Shown piece after piece: positions 31,806-40,593 of a stretch of 51,837 nt of DNA; positions within the stretch are counted from its first letter, which is position 1; each line of letters begins with the position of its first letter. The stretch covers positions 1 to 51,837 of the forward strand of contig CALMSL010000004.1 of assembly GCA_937872445.1 (NCBI GenBank), read 5' to 3'. The notes beneath the pieces were generated by a model. It ran no database searches. It saw only the letters and a list, made by a program, of their open reading frames with translations, and was not told the origin of the DNA. The DNA is from an uncultured Microbacteriaceae bacterium. Lineage in GTDB: Bacteria; Actinomycetota; Actinomycetes; Actinomycetales; Microbacteriaceae. The translations under genes and the position numbers were made by a program.

Positions 31806-34337
31806 TCACGCGTTGCCTCGAATGATCTTGACCGCCTGGGCCGCGGTGAGCGTCGGCAGGTAGGCGCGGGTGAGGGCAACACCGATGGCGACGAGCGCGG
31901 CCTGGTCCGGGTACGCCATCAACAGGGGCTCAAACTCGGGCTGGAATTTTCGCTTGAAATTCAGCAGGGACCGGAATCCATACACCGGCTCAAGTGACGA
32001 GCTGAGGTAGCCCAACAACCTGTCCATTCCGGTTTCCTCGCCCGTTGGCGTGCTGGCAGTGTGCGCGAGGGGCGCAGCAGACAGGCTCAGGAATTCCACC
32101 CCATCGTCCCGCATTGTTTCTGCTGCGCGCGCAATCAGGAATTCCATGATTCCGGGCGCGCTTTCCTTGCGCCGCCGCATGAAGTCCAGCGTCCACCCAA
32201 TCACCTTGTTGTCGCGGTAGGACGGCAACCAGCTCGTCACTCCCTGGACCTGCCCCTCGCCATCGATGGCGAGCATGAGCATGACGGCCGGGTCTCGAAG
32301 CTCCTCGACGCCGCCCAGGGTGAATCCCATTTCCGGGAGATCCTTGCCGGCAATCCAGTCTTCCGAAATATCCGAGAGCTGGGTCGCCGTGGTGAGCGGC
32401 AGCGAGGAGTAGCTTGTCCACTGCGCGACGATTCCGGTCCGTTCTGCGCGGTTCACGGAGGAACGGATGTCCTGCCACTTCTTGCCGACCGTCTCCCAGG
32501 ACGCAGGTCTGATTATTGCTTCCTCCGCTACGACCAGGGTCTCCCATCCCATGTCGTCGAACGTCGTCTGGAAGGAACCGTTGATGCTGTAGAAGACCGG
32601 AGTCCAGTCGTGGTCGTCGCAGAACCGCGCAAATCGTGCAATGGAACCGTCTTTGGGTTTCAGCGAACCGAAGGGTTCACCGATCGCCAGCGCGACACGG
32701 CCAACCACGCGATAGGCAACCGCCAGATCTTCCTCAGAGTCGAACCAGTACGAGTTGCCCGGCCAGGTAGCCATGTACGAGCGGGCATCACCGCCGCCAG
32801 CGCGCAACAGGGACTTTACCCTCGAAAGGTCGTCGGCCGATTCATTCTGACGCCGGCTGCGAAGGGGCCGGATCGCGGCGAGAGTCACGATCACCCAAAA
32901 CGCGGGCCCGACCCCGTAGTACAGGATTCCGCCAATCACCGTGCTGGGAAGAAATTCGATCACCTCCCGGTGCAGGAACGACACCGGGATGAATCGCTCC
33001 ACCACATCGGCGAGCAAGTCGCCGAAGCTCACGGATCTCGTGAAGGCCGTGTCCTTCACCAGAACCCCGCCCATGACGTACAGCGCTGCGAGCCCCACAC
33101 CGGATGCCGCGACGGTGATGGCGTACCATGCGACACTTCGGCGGGTGCTGAGCACCGGGAAGTATCTGCGAAGGAGGATCAATGCCACGGCCGTGCCCAG
33201 CGGGATAACAACGGCGAGCGCAAGTGCAACCGTGGTTTCCCAATACGCATCGGAACGACTGCTCAGGACGTACGGTTGCCCGGAGACCGGAAGGAACCCG
33301 AAATAGAACGCGCTGAGAATCCCAAACGCGGCGTTCACACTCACCGCCATCCACAGGGCGAAGCGCTTCCCATGCAGGAGGCCGACTGCCGCTATGAGAA
33401 GGAACACCAGCGGAATGATGGTCACAATCACCGCACCGGGGTTCGCAATGCGCAACAGGCTCAGATCGTTGAGGCAATGGCTGGTCACGGCGAATGCCTG
33501 GCAGCGATCAAGTACGTGGCCGGCGTCCGGCACCAGATTGCGAATCAAGTGCGCCACGGGTGCGAGCGGACCGTAGCGAGACGCGGAAAACAGGGAAATT
33601 GCCGGGCCGACGGCAGTCAGGGCAACCGCGGATGCCAGGAGAACGCGAGTTTCGTGTTGCGAGCTCCGTGCCCACCGCAGGGTCTGCCGTTCGGACCTCA
33701 GGGCCATTCCGAGAAGAAGGCCCGCCAGTGCTGCCAGCATTCGATACAGGTCCGCCGGCTGACCCGAGTAGAGGAGGAACATGGCGAGCACCAGCAGGGT
33801 GAGCACGCGGATCCGCCGCCGCCACATCACGCTGGCGAATCCGCTTGCGGCCATCAGCGTTCCCGCAATGGGCGTCAAGGGATCGATCGCCCCGAGTTCA
33901 GTGACATGCTTCGCCCAGAATTCGCCCTGGCCAACCGCCAGCGCCTGAAGAGCGACCCCGGCGAGCGGTCCGAAAGCTGCCGCATAAAAGTAGGCGACCA
34001 TCGTGCGCCAGGTACCCATCATGCGTTCCGAGAAACCGATCAGAACGGGGATGAGAACGAGGACAGAGATCAGCTCGGCGACATTGTTGGTGAAGAACAC
34101 GCTGGTGACCGGGCTCCACCAGTGGCCCTGTTCCAGGAGTGGCTCGAACCCGGTCTCCATGTCGAAACGCATTCGGGCCCGCGTGCCGAAAAGGAGGGGG
34201 GTGGTCAGTGCCAGCAGAAGGATAACGACGGTAAGACTCGCGGTGAAGGGTCGAATTCGCACCCACCGGACGAAACCGGCGAAGAGTCGCGGCCGACTCG
34301 CGCGGCGCACCGAATCCGCGCCCGGCTTGCCGCTCAC
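31806..34337 (-). CDS. MprF-like aminoacyl-phosphatidylglycerol synthase (DUF2156)
   Basis: An 843-residue membrane enzyme that would transfer an amino acid from aminoacyl-tRNA to phosphatidylglycerol, lowering the surface's negative charge. The N-terminal half (about 25-510) holds many membrane helices, starting with a rhomboid-like part (GHWWSPVTSVFFTNN). The C-terminal DUF2156 domain (about 525-835) has DDLSRVKSLLRAGGGDARSY, NRAERTGI, MRRRKESAPGIMEFLIARAAE and YGFRSLLNFKRKFQPEF, typical of the family. It overlaps the esterase gene by 4 bp (GTGA). Which amino acid is used (Lys or Ala) cannot be told. Confidence 0.87.
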   Translation of the reverse strand: MSGKPGADSVRRASRPRLFAGFVRWVRIRPFTASLTVVILLLALTTPLLFGTRARMRFDMETGFEPLLEQGHWWSPVTSVFFTNNVAELISVLVLIPVLIGFSERMMGTWRTMVAYFYAAAFGPLAGVALQALAVGQGEFWAKHVTELGAIDPLTPIAGTLMAASGFASVMWRRRIRVLTLLVLAMFLLYSGQPADLYRMLAALAGLLLGMALRSERQTLRWARSSQHETRVLLASAVALTAVGPAISLFSASRYGPLAPVAHLIRNLVPDAGHVLDRCQAFAVTSHCLNDLSLLRIANPGAVIVTIIPLVFLLIAAVGLLHGKRFALWMAVSVNAAFGILSAFYFGFLPVSGQPYVLSSRSDAYWETTVALALAVVIPLGTAVALILLRRYFPVLSTRRSVAWYAITVAASGVGLAALYVMGGVLVKDTAFTRSVSFGDLLADVVERFIPVSFLHREVIEFLPSTVIGGILYYGVGPAFWVIVTLAAIRPLRSRRQNESADDLSRVKSLLRAGGGDARSYMATWPGNSYWFDSEEDLAVAYRVVGRVALAIGEPFGSLKPKDGSIARFARFCDDHDWTPVFYSINGSFQTTFDDMGWETLVVAEEAIIRPASWETVGKKWQDIRSSVNRAERTGIVAQWTSYSSLPLTTATQLSDISEDWIAGKDLPEMGFTLGGVEELRDPAVMLMLAIDGEGQVQGVTSWLPSYRDNKVIGWTLDFMRRRKESAPGIMEFLIARAAETMRDDGVEFLSLSAAPLAHTASTPTGEETGMDRLLGYLSSSLEPVYGFRSLLNFKRKFQPEFEPLLMAYPDQAALVAIGVALTRAYLPTLTAAQAVKIIRGNA

Positions 34338-35629
34338 GAGCCCAACCCCAGTCGCGCCATGAGGTCCGGAAGAATGTGATTGACCACAAACCTCACCGTA
34401 TTCCAGTCGTGACCGGAATCCGGTGACACGACCAGTTGCGTCGTCATTCCCGCCTTGTGCGCCGCTGCCTCCATGGTGTGGGCAAAGCCGTCATATCGGG
34501 CATCACGCCTGCCTGCCCCGAAGAACGCGACGCTGTCCGAATACGGTGCGTGCTGAGAAAGCACGGTCAGCGGCTTGATCGCGTCGTATGCCGCGTTCGA
34601 TCCACCGAAGACCTTTGCCACGGTGTCGGATCCGATGGTCGGCTCCACTTCACCGAGTACGTCGACGATGGTACCGAACAGCTCGGGGTGCCCGGCACCG
34701 AACTGGATCGAACACGTTCCGCCCTCGGAGTAGCCGGCAACCGCCCAGTACCTCCCGCTGTCGCTGACGCGGAGGTGGCTGCGAATCCAGTTCGGAACGT
34801 CGACGGTGATATAGGTTTCAACATTGCCCATCGGCGAGTCAATGCACATCGGATTCTTTGACGGGTCACCGAGTTGATCGGGTGCCACGATGATCGGGGC
34901 AAGCCCGCCATGCTTCGCCGCGTACGCGTCCATTATTTCTGCCATGTGGCCGGAATTGAACAATGCGGCAGGCTCACCAGGCTGGCCGGGGAACATCATG
35001 AGGACGGGCAGAACGGGCGGGTCGGCAACGAGTGCGGCGGGCGGCAAATACACGAGCGCGTTGCGTGCCGCGAAATGGGAGGCTGTTGACGGGATGTGCA
35101 CTGAATTCACTATCCCGTGCGCAGGCAGATTCGCTGGCGCTTTCCAGTTCTTCCCCAGCGCAGGATCCATGGTGCCTGCCGTGAACGATTGATGCTTGGG
35201 AGGGAGTGCGTTAAATGGGGTCACTCCCAGAACGTCATTGAGGTTGCGGTAGGCACCGAAATCAACATTGATCCCCACCCCCGCGCTCGCCAAAAATATC
35301 GGGATGGCGACAATGGCAACGACTGTGCGCCACCAACGGCTCTTCCACAGGTTTGCCAGCGCCAACGAGATTCCGGCGAATGCCAGCGCAACCCACATTC
35401 GCACGACCGGCGTCAACGCCACTCCAAACACGTTCCAGACATCGCTGACCAGCCAGGAGACCAGCAGTCCGGTCACTGCGCCTGCAACAGCGGGAAGCAC
35501 GCTTCGAAGGAGCCAGGCGCGCACGTGTCGGCGGACGAGGAGATAGACAAACACGATGGCCGCAAGACCGTACATCACGGACTGAAAAACCACGGTGTCA
35601 ATGTGCATTTCGAAAAGCCAATTGAACAC
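34334..35629 (-). CDS. Membrane-anchored esterase-family hydrolase (possible aminoacyl-lipid hydrolase)
   Basis: A 431-residue protein with four N-terminal membrane segments (about 15-130) and an external alpha/beta hydrolase domain of the esterase D/antigen 85 type. The nucleophile elbow is GYSEGGTCS and the C-terminal Asp/His are in SPDSGHDWNTVRF. It is translationally coupled to the MprF-like synthase. In Corynebacterium a comparable esterase beside the alanyl-PG synthase hydrolyses the aminoacyl lipid, so the same role is likely but inferred here. GTG 35629 has AAGGAA 9 nt upstream. Confidence 0.82.
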   Translation of the reverse strand: MFNWLFEMHIDTVVFQSVMYGLAAIVFVYLLVRRHVRAWLLRSVLPAVAGAVTGLLVSWLVSDVWNVFGVALTPVVRMWVALAFAGISLALANLWKSRWWRTVVAIVAIPIFLASAGVGINVDFGAYRNLNDVLGVTPFNALPPKHQSFTAGTMDPALGKNWKAPANLPAHGIVNSVHIPSTASHFAARNALVYLPPAALVADPPVLPVLMMFPGQPGEPAALFNSGHMAEIMDAYAAKHGGLAPIIVAPDQLGDPSKNPMCIDSPMGNVETYITVDVPNWIRSHLRVSDSGRYWAVAGYSEGGTCSIQFGAGHPELFGTIVDVLGEVEPTIGSDTVAKVFGGSNAAYDAIKPLTVLSQHAPYSDSVAFFGAGRRDARYDGFAHTMEAAAHKAGMTTQLVVSPDSGHDWNTVRFVVNHILPDLMARLGLGS

Positions 35630-35786
35630 GCTGGAGTTCCTTCCGAAGCCTACGATGGTGTATTCGAATCGGTCACAGCGAGAGATTGCTGCGCCTGCGC
35701 CAAAAACTCATTGTGGAGGATTCAGGAAATCGAACCTGACAGGGCACCCCGATAGGTGCATCCCCCGTATTCCGCGGTACCGGCGG

Positions 35787-35813
35787 CCGCGAGACCTTTC
35801 GAAAGGCCTGCGG
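35787..35813. other. Inverted repeat downstream of the repeat-protein gene
   Basis: CCGC and GCGG flank the perfect CCTTTCGAAAGG palindrome. It lies 58 bp after the stop of the minus-strand repeat-protein gene and may terminate it, but no U-tract is present. The rest of the 241-bp gap (35630-35870) shows no gene. Confidence 0.3.
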
Positions 35814-35870
35814 TCACCGGCACCAAAGCATAGGGCAGAAACGCCAAGCCTACACTAAGCGGAGATTGTG

Positions 35871-36248
35871 CTACTTGGTGCCAGTCTCGGGGGCTTCGGT
35901 TGCCTCGTTTGCGTCAGCGGGCTCATTCGCTTCCGCAGCGGCGTCGGCCGCCTCCTGGGCTGCAGTCTCCTGCGGCTCATTCGCCTCCGCGGGCTCAGCG
36001 GCTTCCTGGGCTGCAGTCTCCTGCGGCTCATTCGCCTCCGCGGGCTCGGCGGCTTCCTGAGCTGCAGTCTCCTGCGGCGTGGAGGTCGACGGTGCCGGAG
36101 TTGTAGCGGTGGTTGCCGGAGTCCCGGCGACGCTGGAGGTGCTCGGGGGCGTGGTGGGCGGAACCGAGGCGGCGAACGCCGTTCCCGCACCCGCACCCGC
36201 CAACAGCACAGCGAGGCCGGCCGTGAGAATGATCTTCTGCTTGTTCAT
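35871..36248 (-). CDS. Secreted Glu/Ala/Pro-rich repeat protein
   Basis: A 125-residue exported protein. Residues 1-28 are a Sec signal peptide (KQKIILTAGLAVLLAGAGAG core, with cleavage after AFA). The mature part is Thr/Pro/Ser-rich (about 30-60), then carries two exact 17-residue repeats (QETAAQEAAEPAEANEP) and a degenerate third copy. It is strongly acidic, without Cys or Trp, and is predicted to be disordered. ATG 36248 has AAGGAG 7 nt upstream. It is divergent from an OmpR-type two-component system, with mirrored direct repeats between them, so it is the likely target of that system. Confidence 0.85.
   Translation of the reverse strand: MNKQKIILTAGLAVLLAGAGAGTAFAASVPPTTPPSTSSVAGTPATTATTPAPSTSTPQETAAQEAAEPAEANEPQETAAQEAAEPAEANEPQETAAQEAADAAAEANEPADANEATEAPETGTK
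35955..36078. repeat. 51-bp tandem repeat within the secreted protein gene
   Basis: Copies begin at 35955, 36006 and 36057; the first two are nearly identical over 51 bp and the third matches for 22 bp. Each unit encodes 17 residues in frame, so copy-number change keeps the reading frame. Confidence 0.85.
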
Positions 36249-36303
36249 TTCGTGCTCCTTTGGTTTCGTTCGTATTCCCGAACACAGTGAACGATTCCGC
36301 AAA

Positions 36304-36389
36304 CGGATAAGAGGCGGATAAGCCAGCCTGTGAGTAGGCTGCGAAGTCCGCAGTGCCGTTCACCGGCAAACACTTATGCTGCACTTATC
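36304..36389. promoter_or_regulatory. Mirrored response-regulator binding sites between the repeat protein and the two-component genes
   Basis: CGGATAAG occurs at 36304 and 36315, and CACTTATG/CACTTATC at 36371 and 36382. Each pair is spaced 11 bp, the usual phasing for OmpR/PhoB-type regulators. The second pair is the reverse complement of the first motif (GATAAG), so each pair has the same orientation relative to the gene it faces. They lie 56 bp and 65 bp from the two start codons. Confidence 0.65.
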
Positions 36390-36453
36390 TTTGGTGGCCA
36401 CCATTGCGACACTGGCCGGTACCGGTATTCCGGCGAGAGAGAAGGGGCAGTAC

Positions 36454-37146
36454 GTGAAGGTGCTTCTCGTTGAAGACGAAACCGTCATTGCGGACGCCGT
36501 GGTGCGCGGCCTCGCCGCCGAAGGGTTCGTGACTGAGGTGGCCGGCAATGGCATTGATGGCCTCTGGATGGCACAGGAGTTTTCGTACGACGTCATCATT
36601 CTCGACATCATGCTCCCCGGCATGAACGGTTACGAGATCTGCCGACAACTGCGCAAGGACGGGTCGCTGGTCCCGGTGCTCATGCTCACGGCGAAGGACG
36701 GCGAACACGACGAAGCCGACGCATTGGACCTCGGTGCGGACGACTACCTCTCGAAGCCGTTCTCCTTTGTTGTGCTGCTCGCCAGGCTGAGGGCGCTCCT
36801 GCGGCGAGCGCCGGACCGCCGTGATCCGATGCTGGTGTGCGGGACGTTGAGCCTGGATCCGGCCGCACGGCGGGTTTGGCGCGGCGACGCGGAGGTAGAA
36901 CTCACCTCCCGCGAGTTCTCTCTCGCCGAGTTCCTCATCCGACGAAAGGGCCGCGTGGTCAGCAGGGCGACGATTGCGGAGCACGTCTGGGACACCGAGC
37001 TTGACATCGACTCGAACGTGGTCGAGGTGTACATCGGATATCTTCGGCGCAAACTGGACAAACCGTTCGGCCGGGCCGACATCGAGACTGTCCGCGGAAC
37101 CGGTTACCGACTTCGCGAAGACGACGACAGCGAGGCGGGTTCATAA
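36454..37146 (+). CDS. OmpR/PhoB-family response regulator
   Basis: A 230-residue DNA-binding response regulator. The receiver (1-120) has acidic pair Glu7-Asp8, phosphoacceptor Asp51 (VIILDIMLPGMNG) and Lys in LSKPF; the C-terminal winged helix (about 128-225) has LTSREFSLAEFLIRRKG and VVEVYIGYLRRKL. GTG 36454 has GAAGGGG 6 nt upstream. The sensor kinase gene starts on the very next base. It probably binds the mirrored 11-bp-spaced repeats upstream, controlling itself and the divergent secreted protein. Confidence 0.93.
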   Translation: MKVLLVEDETVIADAVVRGLAAEGFVTEVAGNGIDGLWMAQEFSYDVIILDIMLPGMNGYEICRQLRKDGSLVPVLMLTAKDGEHDEADALDLGADDYLSKPFSFVVLLARLRALLRRAPDRRDPMLVCGTLSLDPAARRVWRGDAEVELTSREFSLAEFLIRRKGRVVSRATIAEHVWDTELDIDSNVVEVYIGYLRRKLDKPFGRADIETVRGTGYRLREDDDSEAGS

Positions 37147-38595
37147 ATGTCTGAGGGTCACGACACGACCGAGCGTGTTGAGCGTCAACGCAAGGTGCGC
37201 TTGCTTGAGCGCCACTGGGGCATTCGCGCCCGGGTGACCGCGCTGGCCACACTCATAGTGGCGGCCACGCTGGTGCTGAGCGGCGTGGCGCTGGCAACCC
37301 TCGTGCACAACTCCCTGATCGATGACCTTGACACGACCCTGTTGTCCCGCGCCCAGGGTGTCGCAGCGCTGGTGTCTGCCGGTGGCGTATCGGGGACGAT
37401 TCCGTCCACCGCAAACCAGAACTCGCTCGTGCAGGTGATCGACTCGAAAGGTTCGGTGATCGCGGCGACCGCCAATATGCGCGACGGCGAAACCACATTC
37501 GACGACCCCGTGCTTGCACATCCGCCCACTGAACGCCAGACCATGTTTTCGACGTTGACGGATGCGCCGCTGGACGAGGGCACGGGAGAATTCCGGATTC
37601 TGGCCAACCCGGTGACGTTGCCGACGGGCCCGGGCTGGATCTACGTGGCCAGCCCGCTCGCACAGGCGGACGCTGCGATTGCCAGCCTCAGCACGCTCTT
37701 TGCGATTGGCCTGCCGCTTGTGCTCCTCGTCGTTGCCTTCGCGGTGTGGCTTGCCGTGACCAACGCGCTGAAGCCCGTGCAGCAGATCCGGGTTCGCGCG
37801 TCCACGATCAGCGCCGAGGATCTCACCCAACGGGTGCCGGTGCCGCGGCGCCGTGACGAGATTGCGCACCTCGCGGAAACGATGAATGAGATGCTCGACC
37901 GGCTGGAGAGCGCCGCAATCCGACAAAACCAGTTCATTGGGGATGCGTCGCACGAGTTGCGCAGTCCGCTCGCTGCTCTGCGTGCACAGGTGGAAGTGGC
38001 ACTGGCCAATCCGGATCCCGTCGAAGCCAACCGTACTTTGGAAGTCGTGCATGATCAGGTGTTGCGGATGTCCGTTCTGACCAATGATCTGCTTTTCCTC
38101 GCACGAAACCTCGAAGCTGCGCCAGGTGCCTTTTCCACCACCGTCGACCTCGATGAGCTGGTTCTCGCGGAGGTTGGACGGCTTCGCGACCTCGACGGCC
38201 CAACGATCAGTCTCGGCGGACTGGATGCGGCGCGCGTTCACGGATCCCAACGAGACCTGGAGCGGGTGTTGCGCAACCTCACCGACAACGCACGCAATCA
38301 CGCGCACTCGCTGATTCGCATTTCGCTCAGCAACGAGAACGGCGTCGCGGAGCTCACCGTCGAGAATGACGGGGTCGGTATCGCTGTGGTCGACCGCGAG
38401 CGGCTGTTTGAACGCTTTACCCGCCAGGACGACTCGAGGGTGCGCAGCCTCACGGGCGGCGGCTTCGGCCTTGGGCTTGCCATCGCGCGCCAGGTCGTTG
38501 TCGCGCACGGCGGAACCCTCGCGATTCACGATCGTGCCGACGGGCAAAGCGGAGTCGCGTTCCGCATTCGAATTCCCACGGCGGCCGCTGAGTGA
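37147..38595 (+). CDS. Sensor histidine kinase of the OmpR-type system
   Basis: A 482-residue kinase with membrane helices at about 31-54 and 182-205 enclosing an extracellular sensor domain of about 125 residues with no recognised fold. The HAMP domain follows (about 205-258), then the HisKA with phosphorylated His269 (FIGDASHELRSPL), and an ATPase domain with N box NLTDNARNHA and G box GGGFGLGLAIAR. It directly follows its regulator with no gap. The signal is unknown. Confidence 0.93.
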   Translation: MSEGHDTTERVERQRKVRLLERHWGIRARVTALATLIVAATLVLSGVALATLVHNSLIDDLDTTLLSRAQGVAALVSAGGVSGTIPSTANQNSLVQVIDSKGSVIAATANMRDGETTFDDPVLAHPPTERQTMFSTLTDAPLDEGTGEFRILANPVTLPTGPGWIYVASPLAQADAAIASLSTLFAIGLPLVLLVVAFAVWLAVTNALKPVQQIRVRASTISAEDLTQRVPVPRRRDEIAHLAETMNEMLDRLESAAIRQNQFIGDASHELRSPLAALRAQVEVALANPDPVEANRTLEVVHDQVLRMSVLTNDLLFLARNLEAAPGAFSTTVDLDELVLAEVGRLRDLDGPTISLGGLDAARVHGSQRDLERVLRNLTDNARNHAHSLIRISLSNENGVAELTVENDGVGIAVVDRERLFERFTRQDDSRVRSLTGGGFGLGLAIARQVVVAHGGTLAIHDRADGQSGVAFRIRIPTAAAE

Positions 38596-38733
38596 GCACT
38601 GTGGGGGCGCTCGTGTCGAATGGTCCGTATCCTGAAGAGTGGGCCGACACGATTCCAGGCGACTGAACCTGCCCTTCGTCGGCGTGATCGACTACCGGTC
38701 CATGTTCGTCCGAAGACGGGAGAGTCTGCAGCG

Positions 38734-39159
38734 GTGAAAACGATTCGAGTTGTCTGGCCGGCGATTGCGCTCGCCGGACTCACCGCAGCGCTCCTCACGG
38801 GTTGCGGGGGTGGGGACGCCCTGATTACCCAGTCGACCGCATCCGGGCACGTGCTGATGTCCGACGCTCGGCACGTGGAGGCCGTCCCGGGGCAGACCGT
38901 CGATGGGACGCTTGCCCTTGTCGGCCCGTGTTTCGGACTCGCAACGAGCGCCGGGACTTTCGCCGCGGTGTTCCCGAATGGGTCGAAACTAATTGAGAAC
39001 ACGGACCAGGTGGAGATCCCGGGATGGGGAACGCTCGGACTCGGCAACCACTACCAGGGCGGCGGCGGAGCTGTCGCAACCGCGACCCTCAGCTATCACA
39101 ACTCGATTCCGGCCGGGTGCGGAGCCGACCACATCATCGTCCTGGACCCGATCAGATAA
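38734..39159 (+). CDS. Putative small lipoprotein
   Basis: A 141-residue exported protein with a signal peptide ending in the lipobox LLTGC, so it is probably anchored to the outer face of the membrane. The mature part is Gly- and Thr-rich with VGPCFGLATSAG and IPAGCGADHII, suggesting one disulfide between two Cys. GTG 38734 has a GGGAG-like site about 9 nt upstream. It follows the sensor kinase by 138 bp; a 7-bp inverted repeat (38612-38651) lies in the gap. No family recognised. Confidence 0.72.
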   Translation: MKTIRVVWPAIALAGLTAALLTGCGGGDALITQSTASGHVLMSDARHVEAVPGQTVDGTLALVGPCFGLATSAGTFAAVFPNGSKLIENTDQVEIPGWGTLGLGNHYQGGGGAVATATLSYHNSIPAGCGADHIIVLDPIR

Positions 39160-39192
39160 CCGTGTCGGATCACCGGCAACTATCGTTGGTGC

Positions 39193-39531
39193 ATGGCGAC
39201 CCGCAAAGAGACCACGGACTTCGTGCTGGATCAACTGGAGCCGCTCCCCGTGCGGGTGAGGCCCATGTTCGGGGAGTATGCGCTCTACTGCGATGACAAG
39301 ACTGTGGCGTTCATTTGCGACGACACGGTGTTTATGAAACCCACACCCGTTGCCGAGGAGGCGCTTGGGCCGGAAACCATGGCCCCGGCCTACCCCGGTT
39401 CGAAGCTTTACTATGCGGTGCCGGGGGACCGACTGGAAAACCGCGAATGGTTTCAGGATCTCGTGCAGCGCACCGCCGATATCCTGCCGGCGCCCACGCC
39501 GAAGAAGCCCAAGGCACCAAAAGCACGTTAG
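39193..39531 (+). CDS. TfoX/Sxy N-terminal domain protein
   Basis: A 112-residue protein with the TfoX N-terminal fold: LPVRVRPMFGEYALYCDDKTVAFICDDTVFMKPT and SKLYYAVPGDRLENREWFQDLV, then a Lys/Pro-rich tail. The full-length TfoX competence regulator has a further domain that is absent, and such short forms are common in bacteria without known function. TATCGT (39181-39186) lies exactly 6 nt before ATG, so it is probably leaderless. Its end overlaps the convergent glycosyltransferase by 4 bp. Confidence 0.87.
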   Translation: MATRKETTDFVLDQLEPLPVRVRPMFGEYALYCDDKTVAFICDDTVFMKPTPVAEEALGPETMAPAYPGSKLYYAVPGDRLENREWFQDLVQRTADILPAPTPKKPKAPKAR

Positions 39532-40577
39532 GGCGCGGAACGGGACGTATCGACGGTATTTCCGGCGCCCCGAATGAGGCCGAGCAGAAACCCGGTACCC
39601 CAGCTGATGTGCATGGTGGGCAGGACGATGAGGAACAACCACCGGTCGCGCCACGGTTTCACCGAGTCCTGGGTGAGCGCGACCCAGATGACGAGAATGA
39701 GGTAGAGGATCGGTGCGAGGTATACCACGTTCGCGGCGAGCCCCAGGCGGCCGTGCAGCACGCCGGTGAGCTGCAGAACACCGATCACGACGCTCGCGAC
39801 GAGCGACAGGACGAGCAGCGGCGGCGCATAAAATCGCCACGGGTTCCGGCCCTTGATCCGCCGGACCAGTTCGGCGCGCCACACCCCGGTGGCGAAGAAC
39901 TGGCGAACGAGTTTCGGCCAATTTTCCCGAGGCCAGTACGTAACCTTGAGTTCGGGGTCGAACCAGACGACTCCGCCCCGCCACCGGATGCGCAAGTTGA
40001 GTTCCCAGTCCTCGCCGCGCCGGATCGTTTCGTCGAAGAGGCCGGCCTCCTCGAGCGCTTCACGTCGGAACACGCCAAGGTATGCGGATTCGGCGGGGCC
40101 TTCCTCCGCACCGCCGTGATAGCGGGCTCCGCCCAGTCCGAACGGGCTGTTGTAGGCGCGGGCGACGGAGGACTGAAACGGGGTGACCCCGCGCGCGAAC
40201 ATGACTCCGCCGACGTTCGCTGCCCCTGTGCGCTGAAGGGTGGCGACGGCCGCCGCGGTGTATCCGGGTTCCAATTCCGTGTGCGCGTCAACCCGAACCA
40301 CGATCGGGTGGACGCTGGCGCGGATGGCCAGATTGAGGCCCACCGGAATGTCGGCGCCCGGATTGTTGACCGTGCGAATCCGAGGGTCTTCCTTCGCCAG
40401 CCGGTCGATGAGCTCTGTGGTGCCGTCTGTGGAGGGGGCGAGCGCCAGGACGAGTTCTTTTTCGCCAGGGTAGTCCTGACCCAGCACGGTGGCGATGGCC
40501 TTTTCGATGTAGCCGATTTCGTTGAGCACGGGGATAACGAAAGAGACCCCCGGAACGGAGGTCTCTTCGTTGTCCAT
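39528..40577 (-). CDS. Family 2 glycosyltransferase (ExoA-like)
   Basis: A 349-residue GT-A enzyme with a cytoplasmic catalytic domain (VSFVIPVLNEIGYIEKAI, VRVDAHTELEPGY with the DxD-like metal site, and RRGEDWELNLRIR as the base/acceptor motif) and two or three C-terminal membrane helices (about 245-330). It resembles exopolysaccharide glycosyltransferases of the ExoA type. CATAGT lies 7 nt before ATG 40577. The htrA gene lies just upstream on the same strand, 17 bp away. Confidence 0.85.
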   Translation of the reverse strand: MDNEETSVPGVSFVIPVLNEIGYIEKAIATVLGQDYPGEKELVLALAPSTDGTTELIDRLAKEDPRIRTVNNPGADIPVGLNLAIRASVHPIVVRVDAHTELEPGYTAAAVATLQRTGAANVGGVMFARGVTPFQSSVARAYNSPFGLGGARYHGGAEEGPAESAYLGVFRREALEEAGLFDETIRRGEDWELNLRIRWRGGVVWFDPELKVTYWPRENWPKLVRQFFATGVWRAELVRRIKGRNPWRFYAPPLLVLSLVASVVIGVLQLTGVLHGRLGLAANVVYLAPILYLILVIWVALTQDSVKPWRDRWLFLIVLPTMHISWGTGFLLGLIRGAGNTVDTSRSAP

Positions 40578-40593
40578 ACGGTCAACTATGGCA

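Noticed and set aside
32061-34379. A 772-residue plus-strand open frame opposite the aminoacyl-PG synthase gene
   Set aside because: It is His/Arg/Gln-rich, has no motifs and mirrors a clear membrane-protein gene on the other strand.
35955-36078. Possible CRISPR-like repeats
   Set aside because: The 51-bp units are adjacent with no spacers and are in frame within an exported protein gene.
36376-36453. Longer N-terminal form of the response regulator starting at an upstream ATG (36376)
   Set aside because: It lacks a binding site, adds a non-receiver leader and runs over the putative regulatory repeats, while GTG 36454 has GAAGGGG at 6 nt.
38612-38651. Inverted repeat CGTGTCG/CGACACG after the kinase gene as a terminator
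   Set aside because: The 7-bp arms enclose 26 nt and no U-tract follows, so the hairpin would be weak.
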